In this document: piece by piece, positions 16,423 to 25,900 of the stretch
Layout of the letters: the number at the start of each line of letters is the position of its first letter
Numbering within the stretch: position 1 is the stretch's first letter
Assembly (NCBI RefSeq): GCF_042139015.1
Contig: NZ_JBHIKY010000026.1
Coordinates: 1 to 54,787 of the forward strand
Direction of reading: 5' to 3'
DNA from: JBHIKY01 sp042139015
GTDB lineage: Bacteria > Bacillota > Bacilli > Bacillales > Marinococcaceae
DNA: 54,787 bases
Made by a program: the position numbers and the translations under genes
The notes under the pieces: generated by a model
Database searches by the model: none
What the model saw: only the letters and a program-made list of their open reading frames with translations
Told to the model about the DNA's origin: nothing

Positions 16423-17265
16423 ATGAAAAAGATAAAACGAAGCGGCAGGCTGGTAGATATGACCTACTTTTTAATCCAGCGCCCTCATCAGCTTGTCTCC
16501 CTCAGTTATTTTTCAGAACGGTATCAATCAGCTAAATCTTCGATCAGCGAAGACTTAACGATTGTAAAGGAAATATTTGAATCCCAGGGGATTGGTTCAC
16601 TGTTAACGACCGCCGGAGCAAGCGGAGGCGTGAAATACGTACCGATGGTCAATGAACAAGAGGGCAGGCAGCTGGTGAAAGAATTGTGCGAAAAGCTTGA
16701 GGATAAAGAACGGCTGCTTCCAGGCGGATATTTATATATGATGGACATACTAGGAAGGCCAAAGCACCTGAACGAAATCGGCCGCTTATTTGCCGCTGTG
16801 TTTTCCCAGCAGAAAATTGACGCGGTCATGACCGTCGCGATGAAGGGCATCCCGCTCGCTTATGCAATCGCTTCCCACCTTGACGTGCCGGTCAGTATCG
16901 TCCGCAGGGACCACCGTGTGACAGAAGGGTCGATGGTGAGCATTAATTACGTCTCCGGCTCCGCAAAGCGTATACAAACGATGTCACTCGCCAGAAGAAG
17001 TCTGCCGGAAGGATCGAATGTGCTGATTGTCGATGACTTCATGAAAGCGGGCGGAACGGCAAGAGGTATGATGGACCTTCTGGCGGAATTTAAAGCGAAC
17101 GTTGTAGGAATCGGTGTTCTCGTTGAAGCCCAGGATGTGGAGGAACGCCTCGTTGATGATTACGTGTCGATCGCACGGCTCGCTGAAGTAAACCAAAAGG
17201 AAAACAGAGTTCAGGCGGTACCTGGCAATTTCTTAGATAAACTAAAAGAGGTGACACAAAAATGA
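16423..17265 (+). CDS. purR: Purine operon repressor PurR
   Basis: A 280-residue Gram-positive PurR: an N-terminal winged helix (KRSGRLVDMTYFLIQRPHQLVSL region, about 1-75) fused to a phosphoribosyltransferase-fold effector domain. The PRPP loop is VLIVDDFMKAGGTARGM. PRPP binding relieves repression of purine genes; adenine nucleotides lower PRPP and so increase repression. It overlaps ridA as ATGA, and prs (PRPP synthesis) lies 2.8 kb downstream. Confidence 0.96.
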   Translation: MKKIKRSGRLVDMTYFLIQRPHQLVSLSYFSERYQSAKSSISEDLTIVKEIFESQGIGSLLTTAGASGGVKYVPMVNEQEGRQLVKELCEKLEDKERLLPGGYLYMMDILGRPKHLNEIGRLFAAVFSQQKIDAVMTVAMKGIPLAYAIASHLDVPVSIVRRDHRVTEGSMVSINYVSGSAKRIQTMSLARRSLPEGSNVLIVDDFMKAGGTARGMMDLLAEFKANVVGIGVLVEAQDVEERLVDDYVSIARLAEVNQKENRVQAVPGNFLDKLKEVTQK

Positions 17266-17636
17266 AAAAAATATTTACCAATAAAGCACCAGAAGCCATC
17301 GGGCCTTATTCTCAAGGAATCATCGTTAATAATATGTTCTACAGCTCAGGACAGATTCCCCTGCTGGCAGATGGACAATTAGTAGCAGGTGGGGTTAAGG
17401 AACAAACTCACCAGGTGTTTCAAAACCTGAAAGCTGTGCTCGAGGAAGCAGGATCTTCTCTTGAAAATGTAGTAAAAGCGACAGTGTTTATTAAAAATAT
17501 GGAGGAGTTCCCAGTCATCAATGAAATATACGGCGAGTACTTCAGCGAGCACCAGCCGGCTCGTTCCTGCGTAGAGGTTGCGCGTCTCCCAAAAGACGTG
17601 TTAATCGAGATTGAAGTCATTGCTCTTACTTCTTAA
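17262..17636 (+). CDS. ridA: RidA family 2-iminobutanoate/2-iminopropanoate deaminase (YabJ)
   Basis: A 124-residue YjgF/YER057c/UK114 trimer-forming protein. GPYSQGIIVNNMFYSSGQIPL and the active-site-lining C-terminal strand with PARSCVEVARLPKDVLIEIE are present, including the conserved Arg that binds the substrate carboxylate. RidA clears reactive enamines from PLP enzymes; in B. subtilis yabJ is also needed for full PurR repression, which fits the overlap with purR. Confidence 0.95.
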   Translation: MKKIFTNKAPEAIGPYSQGIIVNNMFYSSGQIPLLADGQLVAGGVKEQTHQVFQNLKAVLEEAGSSLENVVKATVFIKNMEEFPVINEIYGEYFSEHQPARSCVEVARLPKDVLIEIEVIALTS

Positions 17637-17663
17637 AAAGCAGCTAATTCAGTAACAATTTCA

Positions 17664-17706
17664 AGAACCTGTTATGTTGATATGAGGCCATAACAGGTTC
17701 TTTTTG
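17664..17706 (+). terminator. Rho-independent terminator after ridA
   Basis: AGAACCTGTTATG (17664-17676) pairs perfectly over 13 bases with CATAACAGGTTCT (17689-17701), followed by T. Confidence 0.9.
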
Positions 17707-17711
17707 CAGAG

Positions 17712-17940
17712 GTGGACAAGAGTTTCGTTATTCCACCAAAAAGGGCATATTTCGAGTGGCTGGCGGATATAGTGGACCTGAGAAATCATTCCCGATGCCG
17801 GCTGCTCGAAGGTTCGGGAAGCATCTAGAGTGCATACTGCTGAAACAAAAGTTCTTCACCGTGACCGTACAAATCTGCGACAAATTCTATGCATAGAAAC
17901 CGATGGTAACAAGACACATATAGAATAACGGACTGAGGTC
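17712..17940. repeat. Dispersed intergenic element, copy B (diverged)
   Basis: The left part GTGGACAAGAGTTTCGTTATTC, TTTCGAGTGGCTGGCGGATATAG matches copy C in order and spacing with many substitutions. The right part TAGAATAACGGACTGAGGTCC (near 17921-17941) is the inverted counterpart of CGTTATT, as in copy A. The element fills most of the gap between ridA and spoVG. Confidence 0.5.
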
Positions 17941-18013
17941 CTAAGTAATTTTTAAATTTTTCTAATTTTTTTTAGAATGGAAAGAAGGAAATACTCCCCC
18001 TGCCGTTGAAATA
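17941..18013 (+). promoter_or_regulatory. spoVG A/T-rich box and sigma-H type promoter
   Basis: A nearly pure A/T tract (17941-17977) precedes GAAGGAAAT (17984-17992), a perfect RNAGGAWWW -35. After 12 bases comes GTTGAAATA (18005-18013), one mismatch from the sigma-H -10 RNNGAATWW. In B. subtilis spoVG is the classic sigma-H promoter repressed by AbrB through an upstream A/T box. Confidence 0.7.
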
Positions 18014-18054
18014 TTAGCCAGTAGAATTTTTAACTGGAAAAAGGTGGTGAAAGA

Positions 18055-18348
18055 ATGGAAGTAACAGACGTAAGACTCCGCCGGGTAAATACGGAAGGTC
18101 GCATGCGTGCTATCGCTTCAATAACAATCGATGGAGAGTTTGTTGTACACGACATCCGAGTCATCGATGGCAATAATGGCCTGTTTGTTGCGATGCCAAG
18201 CAAACGAACTCCGGACGGGGAGTTCAGAGACATCGCCCACCCCATTTCATCGCAAACGCGGGAAAAAATCCAAACTGCTGTTTTGGGTGAATACAAACGT
18301 CAGGGAGAATACGAAAAGCCAGAATTTGAAGAAGCAGGAGCTTCCTGA
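18055..18348 (+). CDS. spoVG: SpoVG regulator
   Basis: A 97-residue protein matching SpoVG (MEVTDVRLRRV, then DGEFVVHDIRVIDGNNGLFVAMPSKR, then FRDIAHPI). It is a conserved dimeric nucleic-acid-binding regulator involved in asymmetric division, cortex formation and capsule control in related bacteria. AAAGGTGGTGAAAG lies just before the start. abrB in the same window is its expected repressor. Confidence 0.97.
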   Translation: MEVTDVRLRRVNTEGRMRAIASITIDGEFVVHDIRVIDGNNGLFVAMPSKRTPDGEFRDIAHPISSQTREKIQTAVLGEYKRQGEYEKPEFEEAGAS

Positions 18349-18384
18349 GTTCTACACGTAACCAAATTGTAATTATACTTACTT

Positions 18385-18424
18385 GACAGACGGACGTCTA
18401 ACGGGCGGACCGTCTTGTTTTTTG
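18385..18424 (+). terminator. Terminator after spoVG
   Basis: AGACGG (18388-18393) pairs with CCGTCT (18410-18415), with possible extension, followed by TTGTTTTTT. Confidence 0.7.
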
Positions 18425-18568
18425 CCAGTTCCGTAAAATTCCTTCCGTACTGGGCCTGTTGTGTATTCTATCCGTTGTTTATTATGCAATCGCATACATT
18501 TTTTGAATTATTTTGAAGTTCTCGTTTTTCTGGACTTAGATTATCCCGGTTCAATCTCTACGGAAGCC

Positions 18569-18597
18569 TTGAAATAAACCGTTGTTTAGGATATATT
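18569..18597 (+). promoter_or_regulatory. sigma-A promoter of glmU-prs
   Basis: TTGAAA (18569-18574), 17-base spacer, TATATT (18592-18597), 34 bases before the glmU ATG. Confidence 0.65.
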
Positions 18598-18631
18598 CGT
18601 AAGGGAAAACCGGAGATATGGAGGTTGGATA

Positions 18632-19990
18632 ATGAAAAATCGCTACGCGGTTGTCCTTGCCGCAGGTCAAGGAACGCGAATGAAATCAGATTTATATAAA
18701 GTGCTTCATCCGGTAGGCGGCAAGCCGATGGTGGAACACGTTTTTGATCAGGTGACGAAAGCGGGCCTGAGTGAAGTAGTTGCAGTGATTGGACACGGCG
18801 CCGATGCGGTGAAAGATCATCTTGGTGAGCGTGTATCTTATGTGCTGCAGGAAGATCAGCTCGGTACGGGCCATGCCGTTTTGCAGGCGAAAGACCTGCT
18901 TGCTGATAAAGATGGCGTCACCGTCGTGCTCTGCGGGGATACGCCGTTGATTCGTGCCGAAACGATGGAAGCACTGATGGATCATCATGAAAAAACTAAC
19001 GCAAAAGCGACCGTTTTGACAGCGACAGCCAATGATCCATCCGGATATGGCCGTATCATCCGGGACGAGAATAATGGAAATCTGACAAACATTGTAGAGC
19101 ATAAAGATGCCACAGATAAACAACGATCGATTTCAGAAATTAACACCGGGACGTACTGCTTTGATAACAGGACGCTGTTCAACGCGCTTCAGCGTGTCGG
19201 CAATGATAATGTTCAAGGAGAATATTACCTGCCTGATGTAATCGGAATTCTAAAGCAGCAGGGGGAAACCCTATCTGCATGGCATACGCCGGACTTTGCC
19301 GAGACCATCGGGGTAAACGACAGGGTTGCACTTGCTAAGGCAGAAAAGGCATTTAAAGAAAGAGTTAATGAGTACTGGATGCGCCAGGGAGTCAGCATCA
19401 TTGATCCGGACAATACATACATTTCTGCCGATTCCGAAATCGGCAGGGACACCGTCTTATACCCCGGAACGATGCTACAGGGACGGGTGAAGATTGGTGA
19501 AAGGTGTATGATAGGGCAGAACTCCGACATTTCCAATAGTGAGATCGGCAACGAGACAGAAGTACATCAGTCTGTAATTACAGACAGTCAGGTCGGCAAT
19601 TCGGTAAAAATTGGTCCTTTTGCTCACATCCGTCCATCGTCTACAATTGAAGATGATGTAAAAATAGGTAATTTTGTCGAAATAAAGAAAGCTGCCTTTG
19701 GCAAAGGAAGCAAAGCCTCTCATCTGAGCTATATCGGCGATGCAGAAGTTGGTGACAATGTGAACCTCGGCTGCGGGTCGATTACCGTAAATTATGACGG
19801 GAAGCAAAAGTATTTAACAAAAATAGAAGATAATGCATTTGTCGGCTGTAACGCGAATTTAATTGCACCAGTGACGGTTGGGGAAGGGGCATATGTTGCC
19901 GCCGGCTCTACCATCACTGACGATGTTCCAGGCAAATCATTATCCATTGCACGGGCCAGACAGACAAATAAAGAAAATTATGTAAAGTAA
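18632..19990 (+). CDS. glmU: Bifunctional GlmU (GlcN-1-P acetyltransferase / GlcNAc-1-P uridyltransferase)
   Basis: A 452-residue two-domain enzyme making UDP-GlcNAc for peptidoglycan and teichoic acids. The N-terminal pyrophosphorylase domain has LAAGQGTRMKS with the conserved Lys in YKVLHPVGGKP, and GTGHAV. From about residue 250 a left-handed beta-helix of hexapeptide repeats carries the acetyltransferase, with SHLSYIGDAEVG and NVNLGCGSITVNYDG motifs. It is followed by prs, 44 bases away. Confidence 0.97.
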   Translation: MKNRYAVVLAAGQGTRMKSDLYKVLHPVGGKPMVEHVFDQVTKAGLSEVVAVIGHGADAVKDHLGERVSYVLQEDQLGTGHAVLQAKDLLADKDGVTVVLCGDTPLIRAETMEALMDHHEKTNAKATVLTATANDPSGYGRIIRDENNGNLTNIVEHKDATDKQRSISEINTGTYCFDNRTLFNALQRVGNDNVQGEYYLPDVIGILKQQGETLSAWHTPDFAETIGVNDRVALAKAEKAFKERVNEYWMRQGVSIIDPDNTYISADSEIGRDTVLYPGTMLQGRVKIGERCMIGQNSDISNSEIGNETEVHQSVITDSQVGNSVKIGPFAHIRPSSTIEDDVKIGNFVEIKKAAFGKGSKASHLSYIGDAEVGDNVNLGCGSITVNYDGKQKYLTKIEDNAFVGCNANLIAPVTVGEGAYVAAGSTITDDVPGKSLSIARARQTNKENYVK

Positions 19991-20034
19991 CCAGACTGAT
20001 CTCATTAATTTTATTTGACGGAGGGAATATTTTC

Positions 20035-20985
20035 ATGCCAACGTACGATGATCCATATTTGAAGGTCTTTACCTTAAATTCCAATCCTGGTTTAGCCAAA
20101 GAAATTACCAATCAAATCGGGATGGAGATAGGAAAGAGTTCAGTTAAGCGCTTCAGCGACGGAGAAGTTCAAATAAACATTGAAGAGAGCATCCGCGGCT
20201 GTGACGTATTCCTCGTACAATCAACCTCAGACCCAGCTAATGAACATCTAATGGAGCTGCTGATTATGATTGATGCGATGAAACGTGCTTCTGCAGAAAC
20301 GATTAACGTCGTAATTCCATATTACGGATACGCGCGCCAGGATAGAAAAGCGCGGTCCCGGGAACCGATCACAGCTAAGCTTGTAGCAAATCTCCTTGAA
20401 ACAGCCGGGGCAACTCGAATTCTAGGCCTGGATCTTCATGCAACTCAAATTCAGGGATTTTTCGATATTCCTGTCGATCAACTGCTTGGCGAACCTATTT
20501 TGTCAAAGCATTTTGCGGAGAAAGGATTAGATGACATTGTTATCGTCTCTCCAGATCACGGCGGAGTGGTCCGTGCCCGTAAAATGGCTGACCGGCTGAA
20601 GGCCCCTATCGCAATTATTGACAAACGCAGACCTCGGCCAAACGTCTCGGAAGTGATGAATATTGTGGGAACAGTCGAAAATAAGACCGCGATTATTATT
20701 GATGACATAATTGATACAGCAGGAACAATGACACTCGCTGCTGATGCCCTTCTCGAGTCTGGTGCAAAAGAAGTGTATGCTGCGAGCACCCACCCAGTGC
20801 TCTCTGGACCGGCGATTGAACGCATTCAAAATTCAAGTATTAAAGAACTGACTGTGACAAACACAATTGTACTGCCGGAAGAAAAGAAAATTGACAAGAT
20901 TAAGCAGTTGTCAGTTGCGCCTTTAATGGCTGAGGCGATTATACGTGTGCATGAGCAGACATCTGTCAGCACACTTTTCGAATAA
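20035..20985 (+). CDS. prs: Ribose-phosphate pyrophosphokinase
   Basis: A 316-residue class I PRPP synthase. It has FSDGEVQINIEESIRGCDVF, the ATP-site YYGYARQDRKARSREPI and the PRPP-binding loop DDIIDTAGTM. The conserved flexible-loop basic residues and DLHATQIQGFFDIPVDQL are intact. PRPP feeds purine, pyrimidine, His, Trp and NAD synthesis and is the PurR effector. Length equals B. subtilis Prs to within a residue. GGAGGGAAT lies before the ATG. Confidence 0.97.
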   Translation: MPTYDDPYLKVFTLNSNPGLAKEITNQIGMEIGKSSVKRFSDGEVQINIEESIRGCDVFLVQSTSDPANEHLMELLIMIDAMKRASAETINVVIPYYGYARQDRKARSREPITAKLVANLLETAGATRILGLDLHATQIQGFFDIPVDQLLGEPILSKHFAEKGLDDIVIVSPDHGGVVRARKMADRLKAPIAIIDKRRPRPNVSEVMNIVGTVENKTAIIIDDIIDTAGTMTLAADALLESGAKEVYAASTHPVLSGPAIERIQNSSIKELTVTNTIVLPEEKKIDKIKQLSVAPLMAEAIIRVHEQTSVSTLFE

Positions 20986-21005
20986 ACAGCTAAAATGGTA
21001 AATGC

Positions 21006-21034
21006 TTGATTTTTGCATGACAAACTGGTAAAAT
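21006..21034 (+). promoter_or_regulatory. Promoter of ctc
   Basis: TTGATT (21006-21011), 17-base spacer, TAAAAT (21029-21034). A sigma-B site, known at B. subtilis ctc, is not clear here: GTTTC and GGGTTA are present but too close together. Confidence 0.6.
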
Positions 21035-21099
21035 CCCGTTTCAAGTGGGTTAAAAATGAAATGCCCTGCGATGACAATCTATTAAGAGGTGAATAAATC

Positions 21100-21762
21100 A
21101 TGGCTACAGTTTTAGAAGCCAAGACACGCAGTGATCTGAGAAGATCAGAAACTAAAAAGCTGCGCCAAAGCGGAAATATACCTGCCGTTCTTTACGGGAA
21201 GAAAACGGAAAGTACGCCGGTCTCCGTGCCGAACGTAACTTTTATTAAAACCATTCGTGAAGTAGGACGTAACGGTATTATTGAGCTTGACGTGGAAGGA
21301 CAAAAAGGCAAGCACAAAGTAATCGTACATGATATGCAGGTTGACCCGATAAAGGACTTCCTCATTCATATTGATTTCTTTGAAGTCGACCTTAAATCTG
21401 AAATGGAAGCAGATGTTAACGTTAATCTCGTCGGGGATGCCCCTGGGGAGAAAGACGGAGGCATTGTTTCTCACCTGCTCTACACCGTTACGGTTCGGGC
21501 GCTGCCAACTGATATTCCAGAAGAAATCACAGTGGATATTTCTGAATTGAATATTGGTGACTCCGTTCAAATTGGTGACTTAAAATCCGGAAAAGACTTT
21601 GAGTTTACGAATGAACCGGAAGAAACAGTGGTCACTGTACTTCCTCCAGAACAGGAAGAAGATCCTGATGCTGAAGAAGAAGAAGAAACAGAACCAGAAT
21701 TAGTCGGTGCTGAAGACAGCGACTCTGAAGAAGAAAATGATTCTGAAGAGAAAAACGACTAA
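21100..21762 (+). CDS. ctc: Ribosomal protein bL25, Ctc/TL5 type
   Basis: A 220-residue two-domain L25. Residues 1 to about 95 are the 5S rRNA-binding L25 domain (RSDLRRSETKKLRQSGNIPAVLYG). The TL5 beta domain follows (PTDIPEEITVDISELNIGDSVQIGDL), ending near VVTVLPP. The last 35 residues are almost entirely Asp, Glu and Ser. This acidic tail is longer than in B. subtilis Ctc and may reflect salt adaptation. In B. subtilis the gene is a general stress gene. A terminator follows. Confidence 0.95.
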   Translation: MATVLEAKTRSDLRRSETKKLRQSGNIPAVLYGKKTESTPVSVPNVTFIKTIREVGRNGIIELDVEGQKGKHKVIVHDMQVDPIKDFLIHIDFFEVDLKSEMEADVNVNLVGDAPGEKDGGIVSHLLYTVTVRALPTDIPEEITVDISELNIGDSVQIGDLKSGKDFEFTNEPEETVVTVLPPEQEEDPDAEEEEETEPELVGAEDSDSEEENDSEEKND

Positions 21763-21776
21763 ATTTATAACTGCTG

Positions 21777-21812
21777 AAAAGGTATAGCCGTGTTTACGGT
21801 TATGCCTTTTTT
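21777..21812 (+). terminator. Rho-independent terminator after ctc
   Basis: AAAAGGTATAGCCGT pairs with ACGGTTATGCCTTTT around a GTTT loop, ending in six T. Confidence 0.85.
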
Positions 21813-21965
21813 AAAGTATATGGTTCAACTTCATAAGTGCTTTACTGACAAGCGTTAGCTTGAAGCGAAAGTCGAATGAAATAGGGAACATCGCATTTTT
21901 TTTGTGAAATTGACTTATGAATCCATTCTATGGAAAACATGTGCCGGATGGAAGGAAGGAATTCT

Positions 21966-22538
21966 ATGAAGGTGGTTGCAGGACTAGGGAACCCAGGAAT
22001 CAAGTATGCCGGGACCCGACATAATGTTGGATTTGAAGCTGTTAATTTACTGGCAGAGCAGCTCGGGGTCCAATGGAAAGAAGGGAAGCATAAAAGCTTA
22101 ATCGCAGAAGCAAATGCAGCGGGAGAAAAAATATTTCTCGTAAAGCCCCTTACGTTTATGAATTTATCCGGAGAAGCCATCCGGCCGCTGCTTGATTATT
22201 ATAAGTGTACACCGGAGGACCTCCTCGTAATTTACGATGATTTAGACCTGGATCCAGGAGTGCTGCGTCTTCGTTTAAAAGGCGGTCACGGCGGACATAA
22301 CGGGATTAAATCACTCATCGCCCATCTCAATACAAAGGATTTCAAGAGAATGCGTATCGGAGTCGGGAAGCCGGAGCCAGGCATTTCTGTAACGGCTCAT
22401 GTTCTCGGAACCTTTGCTCCGGAGGAAAAAGCAGAAGTTAAGAATGCTGCGGAGCGGGCGGCAAAAGCAGCCGAAGCCTGGTTTACTTTACCGTTTCACG
22501 ATGTAATGAATGAGTATAATAAAAAAATGCCTGAATAG
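21966..22538 (+). CDS. pth: Peptidyl-tRNA hydrolase (SpoVC)
   Basis: A 190-residue Pth starting at ATG 21966 behind GGAAGGAAGG; upstream in-frame codons lack homology. Motifs include VVAGLGNPGIKYAGTRHNVGF with the catalytic His (about residue 20), KPLTFMNLSG, YDDLDLDPG with the activating Asp, and GGHGGHNGIKS. It recycles peptidyl-tRNA; it was named spoVC from a sporulation mutant in B. subtilis. It is followed by fin, a conserved pairing. Confidence 0.96.
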   Translation: MKVVAGLGNPGIKYAGTRHNVGFEAVNLLAEQLGVQWKEGKHKSLIAEANAAGEKIFLVKPLTFMNLSGEAIRPLLDYYKCTPEDLLVIYDDLDLDPGVLRLRLKGGHGGHNGIKSLIAHLNTKDFKRMRIGVGKPEPGISVTAHVLGTFAPEEKAEVKNAAERAAKAAEAWFTLPFHDVMNEYNKKMPE

Positions 22539-22561
22539 ATTGTATAGTGCCCGTTTTTGAC

Positions 22562-22592
22562 GTTCATACTAGAATAACGTTTTAGTATGAAC
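22562..22592. repeat. Perfect 10-bp inverted repeat before fin
   Basis: GTTCATACTA (22562-22571) and TAGTATGAAC (22583-22592) flank 11 bases. No T tract follows, so it is not a typical terminator; it lies just ahead of the fin ribosome binding site. Confidence 0.8.
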
Positions 22593-22608
22593 AAAGAGGT
22601 GCATGATA

Positions 22609-22842
22609 ATGGCTATCCGTTACTATTGCAGACATTGCGGCACAAACATAGGGGCACTCGACGATGAAAAACTGCTCGTGTCCCCGCAGCTGGGCTTAGA
22701 TCAGCTTACGGATGAAGAGCAGCAGGAGATTATCCATTACGGCTCTGATGGAAACGTGCATATCCGTGTCACATGTGAAGATTGCGAAGAAGCACTTGAA
22801 CACAATCCAGATTTTTACGGTATGGACCGCTGGATTCATTAA
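22609..22842 (+). CDS. fin: Anti-sigma-F factor Fin
   Basis: A 77-residue zinc-ribbon-like protein: YYCRHCG at the N terminus and CEDCEEALEHNP near residue 60, matching B. subtilis Fin (YabK). Fin binds sigma-F in the forespore late in early development and helps the switch to sigma-G. I choose ATG 22609 because GAGGTG lies 7 bases upstream; the in-frame ATG at 22603 is too close. It sits between pth and mfd as in B. subtilis. Confidence 0.92.
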   Translation: MAIRYYCRHCGTNIGALDDEKLLVSPQLGLDQLTDEEQQEIIHYGSDGNVHIRVTCEDCEEALEHNPDFYGMDRWIH

Positions 22843-22996
22843 CGTAAAAATAGTATTGTAAGCTTAAACATAAAGGTAAACTGGGTCTGATTAATTCTTT
22901 GCCATGCGTCAGAGATAAGGTCAGCCCTGTTTTCTGCTGGTGCAGGTGGTTCAGGGCGCTAAAGCATTGTTATCGGGAGAAGGGGGAAAGGAAGAA

Positions 22997-25900
22997 ATGA
23001 AGGGATTACAAAACGCCCTTTTAAAGAATGATCATGTACGTTCCATTCTTGACGGCATAGAAAAAAATATGAAAGAACAACTTGTGGCAGGACTAAGCGG
23101 TTCGGCGCGGCCTTTTGTTATGTCTTTAGCCAGCCAGGAGACAGAGAGGTCTCAGCTCGTTGTCACACATACTCTCTATCAGGCTCAAAAGCTCTATGAA
23201 GATTTAGTGGACCTTGAAGGGGAGAATGTCTATCTTTATCCTGTAAATGAGTTAATATCATCGGAAATCGCTATCGCTAGTCCGGAAATGAGAGCACAGC
23301 GTATAGAAGTGCTTGATCATCTCGTGCAGGGAAAAAAAGGAATTATTATCGCTCCGGTAGCGGGAGTTAGAAGACTGCTTCCTCCGGCGGAATTGTGGAA
23401 AAAAGCTCAGTTTCGCCTGCATACCGGAGAAGATGTAGATGTCGAAAGCTTCCTTTCCTCCCTGATTGCTCTCGGCTATCAAAGGGCGGATATGGTTTCT
23501 GCGCCGGGGGAATACAGTGTGCGGGGAGGTATTATTGATATTTATCCTCTCACAGAAGAACACCCGGTACGGGTAGAGCTGTTTGACACCGAAGTGGACT
23601 CCCTTCGTTTTTTTCAAGTCGATGACCAGCGCTCACTTGAGCAGCTCCAGGAAATAACGATCGGACCTGCTTATGAAACCATTCTGTACAGCGAGCAGTT
23701 TACCCGGGCATCGGACAAGCTGAAAAAAGGACTCTCCCAGTCTTTGAAAAAAGTTAAGGATTCCTCCATTAAGGAAAAGCTGCAGGAGCATCTGCAGTAT
23801 GAAATCGAACAGCTCGATGAACAGACCAGGTTTCAGGGAATTTATAAATATATGGAATATTTTTATGAAAATCCAGCCACGCTTCTCTCTTATTTCAGCG
23901 GTGATTCCATAGTTTTTATGGATGAAGTAAGCAGAGTTCAGGAGATGGCGGAACGGCTTGATAAAGAAGAAGCGGAATGGAAAACAACTCTCCTCGAGAC
24001 CGGGGAGGTGCCTGTCGATTTATCTTTGTCTATAGAATTTCATGAATTATTCAAAGAGCATGACGGGCCGCGGGTGTATTTTTCTTTATTTTTACGAAGC
24101 ATCCCCTCCTTTCAGCCTCAGAACATTGCCAATTTATCCTGCAAAGCGATGCAGCAGTTTCACGGGCAGATGCCAGTTTTAAAAAATGAAATTCAGCGCT
24201 GGCAGAAGAGCGGGTATACGATCGTTTTTGTCGTTGGCGATGAGGAACGGGCAAATCGGCTACAGCACATTTTGGATGATTACGGGGTGGAAGCGGATCG
24301 AACTGACAGAAACGGCGCATTTCGGGTTGAACGGCCGGCAATTGTTCTTGGCAGCTTGAATAATGGATTTGAGCTGACGACGGAAAAGCTTGCAGTAATC
24401 ACTGAACAGGAAACGTTTACGAAAAAAGTAAACCGGTCAAGGCGCAGGCAGAAGCTTTCCAATGCAGAGCGTATAAAAACTCACTCCGAACTCAAGGTCG
24501 GAGATTTAGTTGTGCATGTAAACCACGGGATCGGCAAATATTTAGGTATTGAAACACTCGAAGTAAACGGTATTCACAAGGATTATTTAAACGTTTCCTA
24601 TGCCGGGAACGACAAGCTTTACGTACCGGTTGAGCAGATTGATCAGGTGCAGAAATATGTCGGTTCAGAGGAAAAAGAACCAAAAATCTATAAGCTCGGC
24701 GGCAGCGAGTGGAAGAAGGTCAAACGCCGGGTGAAATCTTCTGTTGAAGATATTGCGGATGATCTAATAAAACTCTATGCTGAACGCGAAGCCTCAAAAG
24801 GGCATGCTTTTTCGCGTAGTGAAGCGGAGGAGCAGGCTTTTGCCTCTTCTTTTCCCTATCAAGAGACGGAAGATCAGCTGAAATCTATTGAGGAAATCAG
24901 AGAAGATATGGAGCGCGAACGTCCGATGGACCGGCTTCTCTGCGGGGATGTTGGGTACGGCAAAACGGAGGTAGCCATCCGGGCAGCATTCAAAGCCATT
25001 CTTGACGGAAAGCAGGTTGCTATTTTAGTGCCAACGACTATTCTGGCGCAGCAGCACTTTGATACCATATCGGAACGTTTTGCTGAACATCCAATCAATA
25101 TAGGGCTGTTAAGCCGGTTCCGAACGAAAAAACAGCAGAATCAGACAATTAAAAGCTTGAAAACAGGCGGCATTGATCTGGTTGTCGGAACACACCGCGT
25201 CCTTTCCAAGGATGTAACCTTTAAAGATCTGGGTCTTTTGATTGTGGATGAAGAGCAGCGTTTCGGTGTGACTCATAAAGAAAAAATTAAACAGATTAAA
25301 TCAAACATTGATGTGCTGACGTTAACCGCAACACCGATCCCAAGAACGCTTCATATGTCCATGCTTGGGGTCAGGGATTTATCTGTGATTGAAACACCGC
25401 CGGAAAACCGCTTCCCCATACAGACGTATGTACTCGACTATAACGCATCGTTAATGAAAGAAGCGGTGGAGCGTGAGTTAAGCCGGGGAGGCCAGGTCTA
25501 TTTTCTGTACAACAGAGTCGATACAATCAGCAGAATGGCCGATCAAATACAAATGCTTGTGCCTGATGCAGAGGTGGCCTATGCCCACGGCCAGATGAAT
25601 GAACAAGAGCTCGAATCAGTCATGATCGATTTTCTCGAGGGGAATAAGGATGTGCTTGTTACGACGACCATTATTGAAACGGGCGTCGACATCCCGAATG
25701 TAAATACACTTATCATACACAATGCGGATAAAATGGGGCTGTCGCAGCTCTACCAAATCCGTGGAAGAGTCGGGCGTTCCAATCGGGTGGCCTATGCCTA
25801 TTTTACCTACGAACGCGACAAAGTGCTGACAGAAGTCGCCGAAAAACGTCTTCAGGCAATTAAAGAATTTACAGAGCTTGGCTCAGGCTTTAAAATTGCG

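Noticed and set aside
21040..21060. sigma-B promoter for ctc
   Set aside because: GTTTC and GGGTTA are present but only about five bases apart, incompatible with sigma-B spacing.
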